Shown piece by piece: positions 8,319-16,497 of a stretch of DNA of 50,091 nt. How positions within the stretch are numbered: position 1 is the stretch's first letter; every line of letters starts with the position of its first letter. This DNA comes from Streptomyces sp. LUP30 (GTDB taxonomy: Bacteria; Actinomycetota; Actinomycetes; Streptomycetales; Streptomycetaceae): assembly GCF_001746365.1 (NCBI RefSeq), contig NZ_MJAJ01000063.1, positions 1 to 50,091 on the forward strand, in the 5' to 3' direction. Position numbers and translations under genes: made by a program. The notes below the pieces were generated by a model that made no database searches, had not been told where the DNA came from, and saw nothing but the letters and a program-made list of their open reading frames with translations.

Positions 8319-9425
8319 CTACCGCTCGGTGGCCGCGAGCTGACCGCACGCCCCGTCGATCTCCTGACCACGGGTGTCCCGGACGGTCACGGGCACCCCG
8401 TGCGCGGCGATCGCCTCGACGAAGGCCTTCTCGTCCTCCGGCCGGGAGGCGGTCCACTTCGAACCCGGCGTCGGGTTCAGCGGGATGAGGTTGACGTGCA
8501 CGGGCTTGCCGCGCAGCAGCCGGCCCAGCCGGTCACCTCGCCAGGCCTGGTCGTTGATGTCCCGGATCAGCGCGTACTCGATGGACAGCCGGCGGCCCGA
8601 CCGCTCGGTGTACTCGAACCCGGCGTCCAGCACCTCGCGCACCTTCCACCGCGTGTTCACGGGGACGAGGGTGTCGCGCAGCTCGTCGTCCGGAGCGTGC
8701 AGGGAGATCGCCAGCCGGCACTTGAAACCCTCGTCGGAGAACCGGTGGATGGCCGGCACCAGCCCGACCGTCGACACGGTGATCCCGCGCTGCGACAGTC
8801 CGAGCCCGTCCGGAGCCGGGTCGGTCAGCGCGCGGATCGCGCCGACGACCCGCTTGTAGTTGGCGAGCGGCTCGCCCATCCCCATGAAGACGATGTTGGA
8901 GAGCCTGGCGGGTCCGCCGGGCACCTCCCCGTCGCGCAGCGCCCGCATCCCGTCGACGATCTGGTGCACGATCTCGGCGGTGGACAGGTTCCGGTCGAGC
9001 CCGGCCTGTCCGGTCGCGCAGAACGGGCAGTTCATCCCGCACCCCGCCTGCGAGCTGATGCACATGGTCACCCGGTCCGGGTACCGCATGAGCACCGACT
9101 CCACGAGCGTGCCGTCGAACAGCCGCCACAGCGTCTTGCGGGTGGTCCCCTGGTCCGTCGACAGATGCCGGACCACGGACATCAGATCCGGCAGCAGCGC
9201 CTCACGCAGCTTCTCGCGGGCGCCGGCGGGGATGTCGGTCCACTCCGCCGGGTCGTGCGCGTACCGGGCGAAGTAGTGCTGCGAGAGCTGCTTGGCACGG
9301 AACGGCTTCTCCCCGATCTCCGCCACGACCTCCTTCCGCTCGGCGGGCGAGAGGTCGGCGAGATGCCGCGGCGGCTTCTTGGCTCCGCGGGGGGCGACGA
9401 AAGTGAGTTCTCCGGGCTTCGGCAT
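8319..9425 (-). CDS. rlmN: Dual-specificity 23S rRNA/tRNA methyltransferase RlmN
   Basis: This 368-residue radical SAM enzyme methylates C2 of adenine in 23S rRNA (A2503) and some tRNAs. The [4Fe-4S] cysteines are C129, C133 and C136 in CGMNCPFC. GEPLANY follows, as does the C-terminal region with DTRGQEIDGACGQLA, whose Cys is the second catalytic cysteine; the first is expected in the region before it, which is typical of RlmN/Cfr. The length fits RlmN. The ATG has GGAAGGGTT directly upstream. No sign of the resistance enzyme Cfr was seen: the gene sits in a housekeeping neighbourhood. Confidence 0.95.
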   Translation of the reverse strand: MPKPGELTFVAPRGAKKPPRHLADLSPAERKEVVAEIGEKPFRAKQLSQHYFARYAHDPAEWTDIPAGAREKLREALLPDLMSVVRHLSTDQGTTRKTLWRLFDGTLVESVLMRYPDRVTMCISSQAGCGMNCPFCATGQAGLDRNLSTAEIVHQIVDGMRALRDGEVPGGPARLSNIVFMGMGEPLANYKRVVGAIRALTDPAPDGLGLSQRGITVSTVGLVPAIHRFSDEGFKCRLAISLHAPDDELRDTLVPVNTRWKVREVLDAGFEYTERSGRRLSIEYALIRDINDQAWRGDRLGRLLRGKPVHVNLIPLNPTPGSKWTASRPEDEKAFVEAIAAHGVPVTVRDTRGQEIDGACGQLAATER

Positions 9426-9581
9426 AACCCTTCCAGTGTCGCAGATCGAATCCGGCCCCCAGGCCGGAGCGGGGTGGGGGCGGTCACCCCGCAGCTTCGC
9501 CCGCCAGCGGGGGTCGACCTCGCCCGGCCCAGGACTCGCCCGGCCGTGCCCAGGCAGCGGCGGTTCCGCCCGCTTCGGCCC

Positions 9582-9651
9582 CGGCGAGCCCGGCGAGCCC
9601 GGCGAGCCCGGCGAGCCCGGCGAGCCCGGCGAGCCCGGCGAGACGACGTTC
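9582..9651. repeat. Tandem 9-bp repeat, seven full copies
   Basis: CGGCGAGCC is repeated head to tail seven times (9582-9644) with a partial eighth copy to 9651. It lies in the 276-bp gap between rlmN and the next gene. In one plus-strand frame it would read Gly-Glu-Pro repeats, but that frame runs antisense through both neighbours. It looks like a slippage-prone intergenic microsatellite. Confidence 0.9.
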
Positions 9652-9701
9652 GACCGGACTGCCGGGAGAAGACCCTGCGGCGGGAGACGACGACGGGGGA
9701 G

Positions 9702-10562
9702 TCAGACCTCCGGGCCGTCGATGTCGGCCGCTCGGTCATCCGGGTGGACGGCAGGACTGCCGGTACTGTCCCGGTCGTCCAAGCGGACGTGGCCGTCCAA
9801 GAGGTGGCTGCTGCCGAGGCCGTCCAGGAGGTGGCTGCTGTCGAGGACGTCCAGGAGGTGGCTGCTGTCGAGGCCGTCCGGGCTGACGCGGCTGTTCGGT
9901 GGCTCCGGGCAGCCCGGGCCGTGTCCCAGCAAGTCGAGGAGACAGCCGTCCTTCAGGACCTCGCTGAGGTCGTTCACGCAGCAGGTCAGTTTCTTGACGT
10001 GCAGCGAGGCCACCGCCTGCCCCACTGTTTTCGTGAAGTCGTCCAGAATGAGCAAGGGCGTGGGGTGCACGAAATACTTGCCGACCTTGACCCCCCGCTC
10101 CAGTTTCCCGTTCCCCTCTGCCGCCCTGTTGACGAGCTCTATCGCCCACCCCTCCGCGGGGGCCGTCGGCAAGGTGAGTTTGCCCAGGGCGTCGAAGCCG
10201 GCGGCAGTCCCCCTCTCCCCGACGTTCTCCGCCCTCACCGCCTCGTCCCCAGTTCCCGGACTCAGCACCTCGTCAGGCCAGTTGTAGGCCCGCAGGAGTT
10301 TCGCCAGGTCCTCCGCGCACCGGATGAATTCCTCCTGGTGATCGGCGTCCAGGGGGACGGGGTCGGGCAGCTCCGGCAGCAACCGCGCAACCGCCCTCCA
10401 CAGTTCCTGCACCTGGTCCGCGAGCTCGTCCGGGTTCCGTCCGTCCTCGAGGAGACGGGCGGCGGCGCGAGCCGTGCGCAGCACCTTGAGCGCCCGCCCC
10501 TCACGCTCCCGCGTCGTCATCGGCGCGAAGTCGACGTCCCGCTCTTCCCCGCCCACGGTCAT
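9702..10562 (-). CDS. Unrecognised protein with C-terminal 9-residue repeats
   Basis: No known family is recognised in this 286-residue protein. The N-terminal two thirds is helical and acidic (LKVLRTARAAARLLEDGRNP, then LADQVQELWRAVARLLPELP). A less charged middle follows, with HPTPLLILDDFTKTVGQ and a Cys pair near 190-210. The C-terminus carries three copies of a 9-residue unit of the type LDSSHLLDG and then an Asp-rich, disordered-looking tail. There is no signal peptide or membrane helix. The ATG at 10562 follows GAGGGGACC. The gene stands between the conserved rlmN and a SRPBCC gene, and is flanked by a microsatellite, so it may be a lineage-specific insertion. The repeat-bearing tail could vary between strains. 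Confidence 0.65.
   Translation of the reverse strand: MTVGGEERDVDFAPMTTREREGRALKVLRTARAAARLLEDGRNPDELADQVQELWRAVARLLPELPDPVPLDADHQEEFIRCAEDLAKLLRAYNWPDEVLSPGTGDEAVRAENVGERGTAAGFDALGKLTLPTAPAEGWAIELVNRAAEGNGKLERGVKVGKYFVHPTPLLILDDFTKTVGQAVASLHVKKLTCCVNDLSEVLKDGCLLDLLGHGPGCPEPPNSRVSPDGLDSSHLLDVLDSSHLLDGLGSSHLLDGHVRLDDRDSTGSPAVHPDDRAADIDGPEV
9801..9880. repeat. Three in-frame 27-bp direct repeats
   Basis: Three nearly identical 27-bp units (9801-9827, 9828-9854, 9855-9880) encode the LDSSHLLDG-type repeats of the orphan protein on the minus strand. The unit length is a multiple of three, so copy-number change would keep the frame. Confidence 0.9.
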
Positions 10563-10781
10563 ACCGGTCCCCTCGCGATGCCCGAAATCGACTTGTCGAC
10601 ACGTGAGGGTCGACGGCCCTGACGGTCGACGGTAACGGCTGTCCGGCGTGGGCGGGTGAGCGATGCGCACCGCGGGGCGAGGAGTGCGCGAGCGGCGAAT
10701 GAGCCGGCGAAAGCGGCCGGGATCGACCCGCGCGCTGAGGGATGTCCGCCCATCCGCCCACCGGAGAAGGAGCCTCGGGCG

Positions 10782-11231
10782 CTATGCCGACCGGTGCTCC
10801 AGGCGGTCCTTCAGCAGACGTTCGTTCACCGGGAACTCCTTGCGGACCTGACGCCGGACGACGAGGGGCACGAGGAGCTTGCCCATGCCCTTGCCCTCGA
10901 AGTCGAGGTCCATGATCACGCGGGAGCGGCGGCCCTCGTCGATCGGGAGGATCTCGCCGTGGAAGTGGCCGCGCACAGGCCCGTCGACGCCCTGAAGCGC
11001 CCAGGCGTGCGGCGGGTCGTACTCGGTGTACTCCATGGTCATCGGCATTTCCCGGTTGCCGACGTGCCGCGTGACCCGCACCCGGGAGCCGACACCGGCC
11101 GGCCCGGGGTCCAGTGGCTCCGCCGAGACCGCGCTCGCCTGCCATTCGGGCAGGTGGGAGGGGTCGATGACATAGGCCCATACGTCATCGGGAGTGGCGT
11201 CGACGTCGATCGATTCATGGAAGTCGGACAT
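10782..11231 (-). CDS. SRPBCC (START/polyketide cyclase-fold) family protein
   Basis: This 149-residue protein has the layout of a SRPBCC helix-grip fold. An N-terminal strand HESIDVDATPDDVWAYVIDP is followed by a short helix and PEWQ, then a run of β-strands ending with a long C-terminal helix. Such proteins bind hydrophobic ligands or act as coenzyme Q-like or lipid-binding factors; no ligand can be named. The ATG follows AAAGGGGG. It is separated from cdsA downstream by a hairpin and is probably transcribed alone. Confidence 0.8.
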   Translation of the reverse strand: MSDFHESIDVDATPDDVWAYVIDPSHLPEWQASAVSAEPLDPGPAGVGSRVRVTRHVGNREMPMTMEYTEYDPPHAWALQGVDGPVRGHFHGEILPIDEGRRSRVIMDLDFEGKGMGKLLVPLVVRRQVRKEFPVNERLLKDRLEHRSA

Positions 11232-11312
11232 ACAGCCCGCCCCCTTTCAGGGCGATCCCCCCTGCGGCCTTCACCAGAATCGTCCCACCGGCCCGGCCCC
11301 GCGACCACGGCA

Positions 11313-11349
11313 GCGGGCCCCCGTCCCGACGATCAGGACGAGGGCCCGC
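11313..11349 (-). terminator. Hairpin terminator downstream of cdsA
   Basis: An outer stem of GCGGGCCC/GGGCCCGC (11313-11320 with 11342-11349) and an inner CGTCC/GGACG stem with a small bulge lie 21 bp after the cdsA stop. There is no U-tract. Confidence 0.7.
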
Positions 11350-11370
11350 AGGAGCCGGTGTGCGCGCGGG

Positions 11371-12567
11371 TCAGCCGGAGCCCACGAACAGCACGAGCAG
11401 CAGCCAGACGACGGGCGCCGTGGGCAGCAGCGAGTCCAGCCGGTCCATGATGCCGCCGTGGCCCGGAAGCAGCGTTCCCATGTCCTTGATGCCCAGGTCC
11501 CGCTTGATCATGGACTCGCCGAGGTCGCCGAGCGTGGCGCTGGCCGCGACGGCGAAACCGAGCACCAGCCCCTGCCACCACGCGCCGTCGTCGATGAGGA
11601 ACTGCATGCACAGCGCACCGACGACCATCGCGAACGCCACCGCGCCGAGCAGGCCCTCGCGGGTCTTGCCCGGACTGATGCGCGGGGCGAGCTTGGTCCT
11701 GCCGAAGCGCCAGCCGACGGCGTACGCGCCCGTGTCGCTGACGACCGTCAGGACCAGGAAGGTCATGACGCGGAACGCTCCGTCGTCGGCGGTGAGCATC
11801 AGGGCGACGAACGTGGCCAGGAACGGGACGTAGAAGGCCGCGAAGACGCCGGCCGTGACGTCCTTGAGGTAGCCCTCGGGCGGTTCGGTCATCCGCCAGA
11901 CCAGCACCGCGAGCGCGGTGAGGGCCATGGCGACCCAGGCGCCCTCGGTCCCCCGGACGTATCCGGCGACCACCATGGCGGCGCCGCCGACCGCGAGCGG
12001 CACGAGCGGCGCCTTGATGCCCTTGCGCTCCTGCAGCCTGCTGGTCAGCTCCCACAGGCCGACGACGACGGCGACGGCCACCACACCGACGAACACGGCC
12101 TTGACGACGAACAGCGACGCGACGATGACCGCGCCGAGCCCGACCCCGACCCCTATGGCCGCGCCCAGGTCTCGGCCCGCGCTCTTCTTCTGCGGCGCGG
12201 GCGCCGGGTGAGGGGCGTCGGGCATGGGCTCCGGATTCTGCGGCGCCGCCGCAGGGGGCTGTGCCGTCGGGGTGTCGTCGCCGTGGGCGGCGAGGCCGTG
12301 GGGCTCGCCGCCGTAGGGCGCGTTGCCGTACTTCTCGTCGTGGAACAAGGGGCCGCCCAGCCGTGCGGCCCCCCGGTCGTCATCCTGGTTTCCGCCGTGT
12401 GCGGGTACGTCGGGGACGATGGGCATGGGGCGAGTCTGCTGCGCCTCAGGCGCATCGTACGCGGGACCCGCCGGGGCGGCCCCCTGGACAGGCCCCTGGT
12501 CGGCGGGCCCCCAGTACCCGGCCCGCGACCCGGCGTGTGGCGGTGAGCCCCAGGAAGAGTCGTTCAT
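11371..12567 (-). CDS. cdsA: Phosphatidate cytidylyltransferase
   Basis: This 398-residue enzyme makes CDP-diacylglycerol from CTP and phosphatidic acid, the branch point of phospholipid synthesis. The CdsA signature is clear near the C-terminus: GDLGESMIKRDLGIKDMG then PGHGGIMDRLDS, which supplies the metal-binding acids. At least eight membrane segments fill residues 135-398. The first ~130 residues are a Pro/Gln/Ala-rich cytoplasmic extension with no motif; such tails are common in Streptomyces CdsA and absent from E. coli. The ATG overlaps the frr stop (TGATG), so the two genes are translationally coupled. It is last in the pyrH-frr-cdsA run. Confidence 0.93.
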   Translation of the reverse strand: MNDSSWGSPPHAGSRAGYWGPADQGPVQGAAPAGPAYDAPEAQQTRPMPIVPDVPAHGGNQDDDRGAARLGGPLFHDEKYGNAPYGGEPHGLAAHGDDTPTAQPPAAAPQNPEPMPDAPHPAPAPQKKSAGRDLGAAIGVGVGLGAVIVASLFVVKAVFVGVVAVAVVVGLWELTSRLQERKGIKAPLVPLAVGGAAMVVAGYVRGTEGAWVAMALTALAVLVWRMTEPPEGYLKDVTAGVFAAFYVPFLATFVALMLTADDGAFRVMTFLVLTVVSDTGAYAVGWRFGRTKLAPRISPGKTREGLLGAVAFAMVVGALCMQFLIDDGAWWQGLVLGFAVAASATLGDLGESMIKRDLGIKDMGTLLPGHGGIMDRLDSLLPTAPVVWLLLVLFVGSG

Positions 12568-13124
12568 CAGACCTCGAGCAGCTCCGCTTCCTTGTGCTTC
12601 AGGAGCTCGTCCACCTGGGCGACGTACTTCGCGGTGGTGTCGTCGAGTTCCTTCTCGGCACGGCGGCCCTCGTCCTCGCCGACCTCTCCGTCCTTGATCA
12701 GCTTGTCGATCGCGTCCTTGGCCTTGCGGCGGACCGCGCGGATGGACACCTTGGCGTCCTCGGCCTTGCCCTTGGCGACCTTGATGTAGTCGCGGCGGCG
12801 CTCCTCGGTCAGCTCGGGGAACACCACTCGGATGATGTTGCCGTCGTTGCTCGGGTTGACGCCCAGGTCGGAGTCGCGGATCGCCTGCTCGATGTTGCGC
12901 AGGGCGGTCTTGTCGAACGGGGTCACGACGGCCATGCGCGGCTCCGGCACGGAGAACGAAGCCAGCTGGTTGATCGGCGTCGGCGCGCCGTAGTAGTCGG
13001 CAACGATCTTGTTGAACATCGCCGGGTGCGCACGGCCGGTGCGGATCGCGGCGAAGTCCTCCTTGGCGACCACGACGGCCTTCTCCATCTTCTCCTCGGC
13101 CTCGAGGAGGGTCTCTTCGATCAC
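12567..13124 (-). CDS. frr: Ribosome recycling factor
   Basis: This 185-residue protein splits post-termination ribosomes together with EF-G. The characteristic helix-bundle sequence is seen throughout: KEDFAAIRTGRAHPAMF near the N-terminus, VTPFDKTALRNIEQAIRDSD, NDGNIIRVVFPELTEERRR in the middle, and a long C-terminal helix. Two adjacent GTG codons (13127 and 13124) could start translation. The second is preferred because it leaves six bases after AGGAG, while the first leaves only three. Order pyrH-frr-cdsA is conserved in many bacteria. Confidence 0.95.
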   Translation of the reverse strand: MIEETLLEAEEKMEKAVVVAKEDFAAIRTGRAHPAMFNKIVADYYGAPTPINQLASFSVPEPRMAVVTPFDKTALRNIEQAIRDSDLGVNPSNDGNIIRVVFPELTEERRRDYIKVAKGKAEDAKVSIRAVRRKAKDAIDKLIKDGEVGEDEGRRAEKELDDTTAKYVAQVDELLKHKEAELLEV

Positions 13125-13242
13125 CACTTGCTCCTGCGTGTCTTGAGTAGGCCCGGCTGCGGATCCTTGCGAGGGCGGCGGCCGGCTGCGTCGCGTCTTC
13201 TTCCTGCACGGTTCCCGACCGGCAGGACATTGTCCATCCTGC

Positions 13243-13264
13243 GACCGGGGTCCGTCCCCCGGTC
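13243..13264 (-). terminator. Hairpin between pyrH and frr
   Basis: GACCGGGG and CCCCGGTC pair perfectly across a 6-nt loop in the gap between pyrH and frr. It may attenuate read-through or stabilise the pyrH 3' end. Confidence 0.5.
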
Positions 13265-13297
13265 AGACGTTGTCGTGGAAAACCGGGATGGCGCCGG

Positions 13298-14056
13298 TCA
13301 GGACCGGCCGCCTTGCTCACCCACGAGCGTGCCGATCTTCTCACCCTTGACCGCGCGGGCGATATTGCCCTCGGCGAGAAGCTCGAAGACGAGGATCGGC
13401 AGCTTGTTGTCGCGGCACAGCGTGATCGCGGTCATGTCGGCGACCTTCAGGTCCCGGGTGATGACCTCGCCGTACCCGAGGGCGTCGAACTTGACGGCCG
13501 CCGGGTTGGTCTTCGGGTCGGAGTCGTAGACGCCGTCCACACCGTTCTTGCCCATGAGCAGCGCCTCGGCGTCGATCTCCAGGGCGCGCTGGGCGGCGGT
13601 GGTGTCGGTGGAGAAGTAGGGCATGCCCATGCCGGCGCCGAAGATGACCACGCGGCCCTTCTCCAGGTGCCGCACGGCCCGCAGCGGGATGTACGGCTCG
13701 GCGACCTGCCCCATGGTGATCGCGGTCTGCACGCGGCTGTCGATGCCCTCCTTCTCCAGGAAGTCCTGGAGGGCGAGGCAGTTCATGACCGTGCCGAGCA
13801 TGCCCATGTAGTCCGAACGGGCCCGGTCCATGCCGCGCACCTGGAGCTCGGCGCCGCGGAAGAAGTTGCCGCCGCCGATGACGACCGCGATCTCGGCGCC
13901 GTCGCGGACGACGGCCGCGATCTCCCGGGCGATCTTGTGCACCACGTCGGGGTCCACGCCCAGGCCTCCGCCGCCGGAGAATGCCTCACCGGACAGCTTC
14001 AGCAGAAACCGGCCGTGCAGTTTGCCGTCGTCGCTCTTCTGGGCCTTGGTGGTCAT
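13298..14056 (-). CDS. pyrH: UMP kinase
   Basis: This 252-residue enzyme of the amino-acid-kinase fold converts UMP to UDP. The family motifs are visible: FLLKLSGEAFSGGGGLGVD at the N-terminus (phosphate and ATP contacts), AVVIGGGNFFRG, the UMP-binding segment RARSDYMGMLGTVMN, and DTTAAQRALEI in the ATP site. The ATG at 14056 gives a short polar N-terminus (MTTKAQKSDDGK) before the fold. A longer upstream frame adds only shadow sequence. The ribosome binding site is weak (GAGGCGGGATC). It lies between tsf and frr in a conserved order. Confidence 0.95.
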   Translation of the reverse strand: MTTKAQKSDDGKLHGRFLLKLSGEAFSGGGGLGVDPDVVHKIAREIAAVVRDGAEIAVVIGGGNFFRGAELQVRGMDRARSDYMGMLGTVMNCLALQDFLEKEGIDSRVQTAITMGQVAEPYIPLRAVRHLEKGRVVIFGAGMGMPYFSTDTTAAQRALEIDAEALLMGKNGVDGVYDSDPKTNPAAVKFDALGYGEVITRDLKVADMTAITLCRDNKLPILVFELLAEGNIARAVKGEKIGTLVGEQGGRS

Positions 14057-14245
14057 GGGAGATCCCGCCTCTTTCACGTGGTGCACATACGAAGAAGGCC
14101 ACTGCCGGTGGGGTGTCGTGGGCAACCCGTGCGCGGCAATGGCCTCCTCGTCAGATCTGCTGTCGTCCGCCACGCGTGCGCGTGACGGCGTACCGGACGA
14201 CTGCACCCGACCCTATCGGGCCGACGCGTCGATCGCGGTACGGAC

Positions 14246-15082
14246 TCAGATGCCGACCTTGATGCGCGTGAAGCGCTTCAGGGTGACACCGGCCTCGTCC
14301 AGGACCTTCTGGACGGACTTCTTGTTGTCCAGCGCGTACGGCTGACCGAGCAGCGTGGCGTCCTTGAAGAAGCCGTTGAGGCGACCCTCGACGATCTTCG
14401 GCAGGGCGGCCTCGGGCTTGCCCTCGGCGCGGGTGGTCTCCTCGGCGACGCGGCGCTCGGACTCGACGACCTCGGCCGGCACGTCGTCCTTGGAGAGGTA
14501 CTTCGGCGCGAAGGCGGCGATGTGCTGGGCGACGCCCTTGGCGATCTCCGCGTTCGGCTTGTCCAGCTCGACGAGGACACCGATCTGCGGGGGCAGGTCG
14601 GGCATCGTGCGGTGCATGTAGGCGCTGACGTAGCCGTCGGTGAACTGCGCGAAGCGGTCCAGCACGATCTTCTCGCCGAGGTTGGCGTTGGCCTCGTCCA
14701 CGAACGCCTGGACGGTCTTGCCGGCCTCGATCTCGGACGCGAGCAGCGCCTCGAGGTCGGCCGGGGAGGTCTTGGTGACGTGCTCGGCGATCGCGGTGGC
14801 GACGGCCTGGAACTTGTCGCCCTTGGCGACGAAGTCCGTCTCGCACTTCAGCTCGACGAGGACGCCGGAGGAGTTGTCGTCGGCGATGATCGAGACCACG
14901 GCGCCGTTCTCGGCGGAGCGGCCCTCGCGCTTGGCGACGCCCTTCTGGCCCTTGATGCGGAGCGCCTCGACGGCCTTGTCGACGTTGCCCTCGGCCTCGT
15001 CCAGCGCCTTCTTGCAGTCCATCATGCCGGCGCCGGTGAGCTCACGGAGCTTCTTGACGTCAGCGGCGGTGTAGTTCGCCAT
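14246..15082 (-). CDS. tsf: Elongation factor Ts
   Basis: This 278-residue guanine nucleotide exchange factor for EF-Tu has an N-terminal UBA-like domain with KKLRELTGAGMMDCKKALDE (about residues 10-29). The core has ELKCETDFVAKGDKF, where the TDFV motif contacts EF-Tu, followed by two subdomains. The ATG follows GAGAGATT at a long spacing. It is downstream of rpsB on the same strand, the universal rpsB-tsf pair, with a hairpin between them that may set the ratio of the two proteins. Confidence 0.96.
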   Translation of the reverse strand: MANYTAADVKKLRELTGAGMMDCKKALDEAEGNVDKAVEALRIKGQKGVAKREGRSAENGAVVSIIADDNSSGVLVELKCETDFVAKGDKFQAVATAIAEHVTKTSPADLEALLASEIEAGKTVQAFVDEANANLGEKIVLDRFAQFTDGYVSAYMHRTMPDLPPQIGVLVELDKPNAEIAKGVAQHIAAFAPKYLSKDDVPAEVVESERRVAEETTRAEGKPEAALPKIVEGRLNGFFKDATLLGQPYALDNKKSVQKVLDEAGVTLKRFTRIKVGI

Positions 15083-15196
15083 GATCTGTGAATCTCTCTC
15101 GGAGTTCGAAGTCTCGAAGATCTACGAAGATCTGGGGGCTGTGGGTGAACGGCGGGCGGCGCACTCGGCGCCCCCCGCCGTCACTTCATCCCTGAG

Positions 15197-15226
15197 GCCG
15201 TGCGGACGCGACGGCGACCGCACGGC
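15197..15226 (-). terminator. Hairpin/attenuator between rpsB and tsf
   Basis: A 9-bp perfect stem (GCCGTGCGG at 15197-15205 with CCGCACGGC at 15218-15226) has a 12-nt loop. It is 12 bp downstream of the rpsB stop. It could partly terminate rpsB transcription, lowering tsf expression. Confidence 0.65.
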
Positions 15227-15238
15227 TCACGGCCTGAA

Positions 15239-16177
15239 TCAGGCCTGCTCGCCCTCGGCGGCCGGAGCGGCCTCGGCGGCGGGAGCCTCGGCGGCCGGAG
15301 CCTCGGCCTCGGCCTCGGCGGCGGCCGGAGCCTCGGCGGCGGGGGCCTCGGCAGCGGCCTCGGCGGGCTTCTCGGCCTCGTCCGCGGTCTCGGCGTCGGC
15401 CTTCTTCTCGCCCTCGAGGAGGTCGCGCTCCCACTCGGCCAGCGGCTCGGTCGCGGCCTTCTCGCCCTTGTCACCGGTGGCGACGCCGGAACGGGAGATG
15501 AGGCCCTCGGCGACGGCGTCGGCGATCACGCGGGTGAGCAGGGTGACGGAGCGGATCGCGTCGTCGTTGCCCGGGATCTTGTAGTCGACCTCGTCGGGGT
15601 CGCAGTTGGTGTCGAGGATGGCGACGACCGGGATGTTGAGCTTCCGGGCCTCGCCGACCGCGATGTGCTCCTTCTTGGTGTCCACGATCCAGACGGCGCT
15701 GGGCACCTTGGACATCTCGCGGATACCACCGAGGGTCTTCTCGAGCTTGGCCTTCTCACGCGAGAGGACCAGGAGCTCCTTCTTCGTCAGACCCGAGGCG
15801 GCGACGTCCTCGAAGTCGATGAGCTCGAGCTCCTTGAGGCGCTGGAGGCGCTTGTAGACGGTCGAGAAGTTGGTGAGCATGCCGCCCAGCCAGCGCTGGT
15901 TGACGTAAGGCATGCCGACGCGGGTGGCCTGCTCGGCGATGGCCTCCTGCGCCTGCTTCTTCGTGCCGACGAACATGACCGTGCCGCCGTGGGCGACGGT
16001 CTCCTTGACGAACTCGTAGGCGCGGTCGATGTACGACAGCGACTGGAGCAGGTCGATGATGTAGATGCCGTTGCGCTCGGTGAAGATGAAGCGCTTCATC
16101 TTCGGGTTCCAGCGACGGGTCTGGTGACCGAAGTGGACGCCGCTTTCCAGCAGCTCCCGCATCGTGACGACGGCCAT
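15239..16177 (-). CDS. rpsB: 30S ribosomal protein S2
   Basis: This 312-residue protein has the S2 landmarks: MRELLESGVHFGHQTRRWNP at the N-terminus, QRWLGGMLTNF, and VDTKKEHIAVGEARKLNIPV. The last ~60 residues form an Ala/Glu-rich low-complexity tail (EAPAAEAPAAAEAEAEAPAA) typical of actinobacterial S2 and absent from E. coli. The ATG at 16177 is preceded by AAGGAG at normal spacing. A longer frame upstream is rejected, as it lacks homology. A leader of about 180 nt separates it from the predicted -10, leaving room for autogenous control. Confidence 0.96.
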   Translation of the reverse strand: MAVVTMRELLESGVHFGHQTRRWNPKMKRFIFTERNGIYIIDLLQSLSYIDRAYEFVKETVAHGGTVMFVGTKKQAQEAIAEQATRVGMPYVNQRWLGGMLTNFSTVYKRLQRLKELELIDFEDVAASGLTKKELLVLSREKAKLEKTLGGIREMSKVPSAVWIVDTKKEHIAVGEARKLNIPVVAILDTNCDPDEVDYKIPGNDDAIRSVTLLTRVIADAVAEGLISRSGVATGDKGEKAATEPLAEWERDLLEGEKKADAETADEAEKPAEAAAEAPAAEAPAAAEAEAEAPAAEAPAAEAAPAAEGEQA

Positions 16178-16355
16178 GGCCGTTCTCCTTGTTTTTCTCG
16201 GTTGTGCCGCGGGGGCCGGACGGCTCCCGCGCCTGACGCCCGCGATGCGCCGAGCCACTGAGGACCGAGGGGCGCGGGTATCGGAGAACCGACCGGAGCC
16301 GGTCCCCGTTACCGGGGCGTGCGAAGTCGACCCGGTGACCCGGATCGCCAGAAGA

Positions 16356-16361
16356 AGTGTA
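16356..16361 (-). promoter_or_regulatory. Predicted -10 of the rpsB promoter
   Basis: TACACT lies in the only non-coding A/T-richer spot upstream of rpsB, about 180 nt before the start codon and next to the 29-bp repeat array. The -35 is not evident. Confidence 0.4.
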
Positions 16362-16373
16362 CGGGACCCGGGG

Positions 16374-16460
16374 GGCGTCGGGTGACGCCGCTGTCCACAA
16401 CCGGCGTCGGGTGACGCCGCTGTCCACAACCGGCGTCGGGTGACGCCGCTGTCCACAACC
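16374..16460. repeat. Three 29-bp tandem repeats with hairpin and DnaA-box-like element
   Basis: Three identical 29-bp units start at 16374, 16403 and 16432. Each has a perfect inverted repeat GGCGTC-GGGT-GACGCC followed by GCTGTCCACAACC. CTGTCCACA differs by one base from the Streptomyces DnaA box TTGTCCACA. A fourth GGTCCACA occurs at 16469-16476. The array lies between the divergent rpsB and peptidase genes, so it could affect either promoter. Confidence 0.9.
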
Positions 16461-16497
16461 GCCGGGCGGTCCACAGGTCCGGACCGTGACGGACGGA

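Noticed and set aside
9292..10287. Plus-strand frame with collagen-like Gly-Glu-Pro repeats
   Set aside because: The repeats are just one reading of the 9-bp microsatellite, and the frame runs antisense through rlmN and the orphan gene.
8193..10622. A long plus-strand open frame (809 residues) across rlmN and the orphan gene
   Set aside because: It is antisense to two genes, has Arg/Gly-rich composition, and shows no domain; typical of high-G+C shadow frames.
16374..16476. A chromosomal replication origin at the DnaA-box-like array
   Set aside because: Only four imperfect boxes, no dnaA/dnaN/gyrB neighbours, and the region is a ribosomal locus; oriC in Streptomyces has many more boxes.
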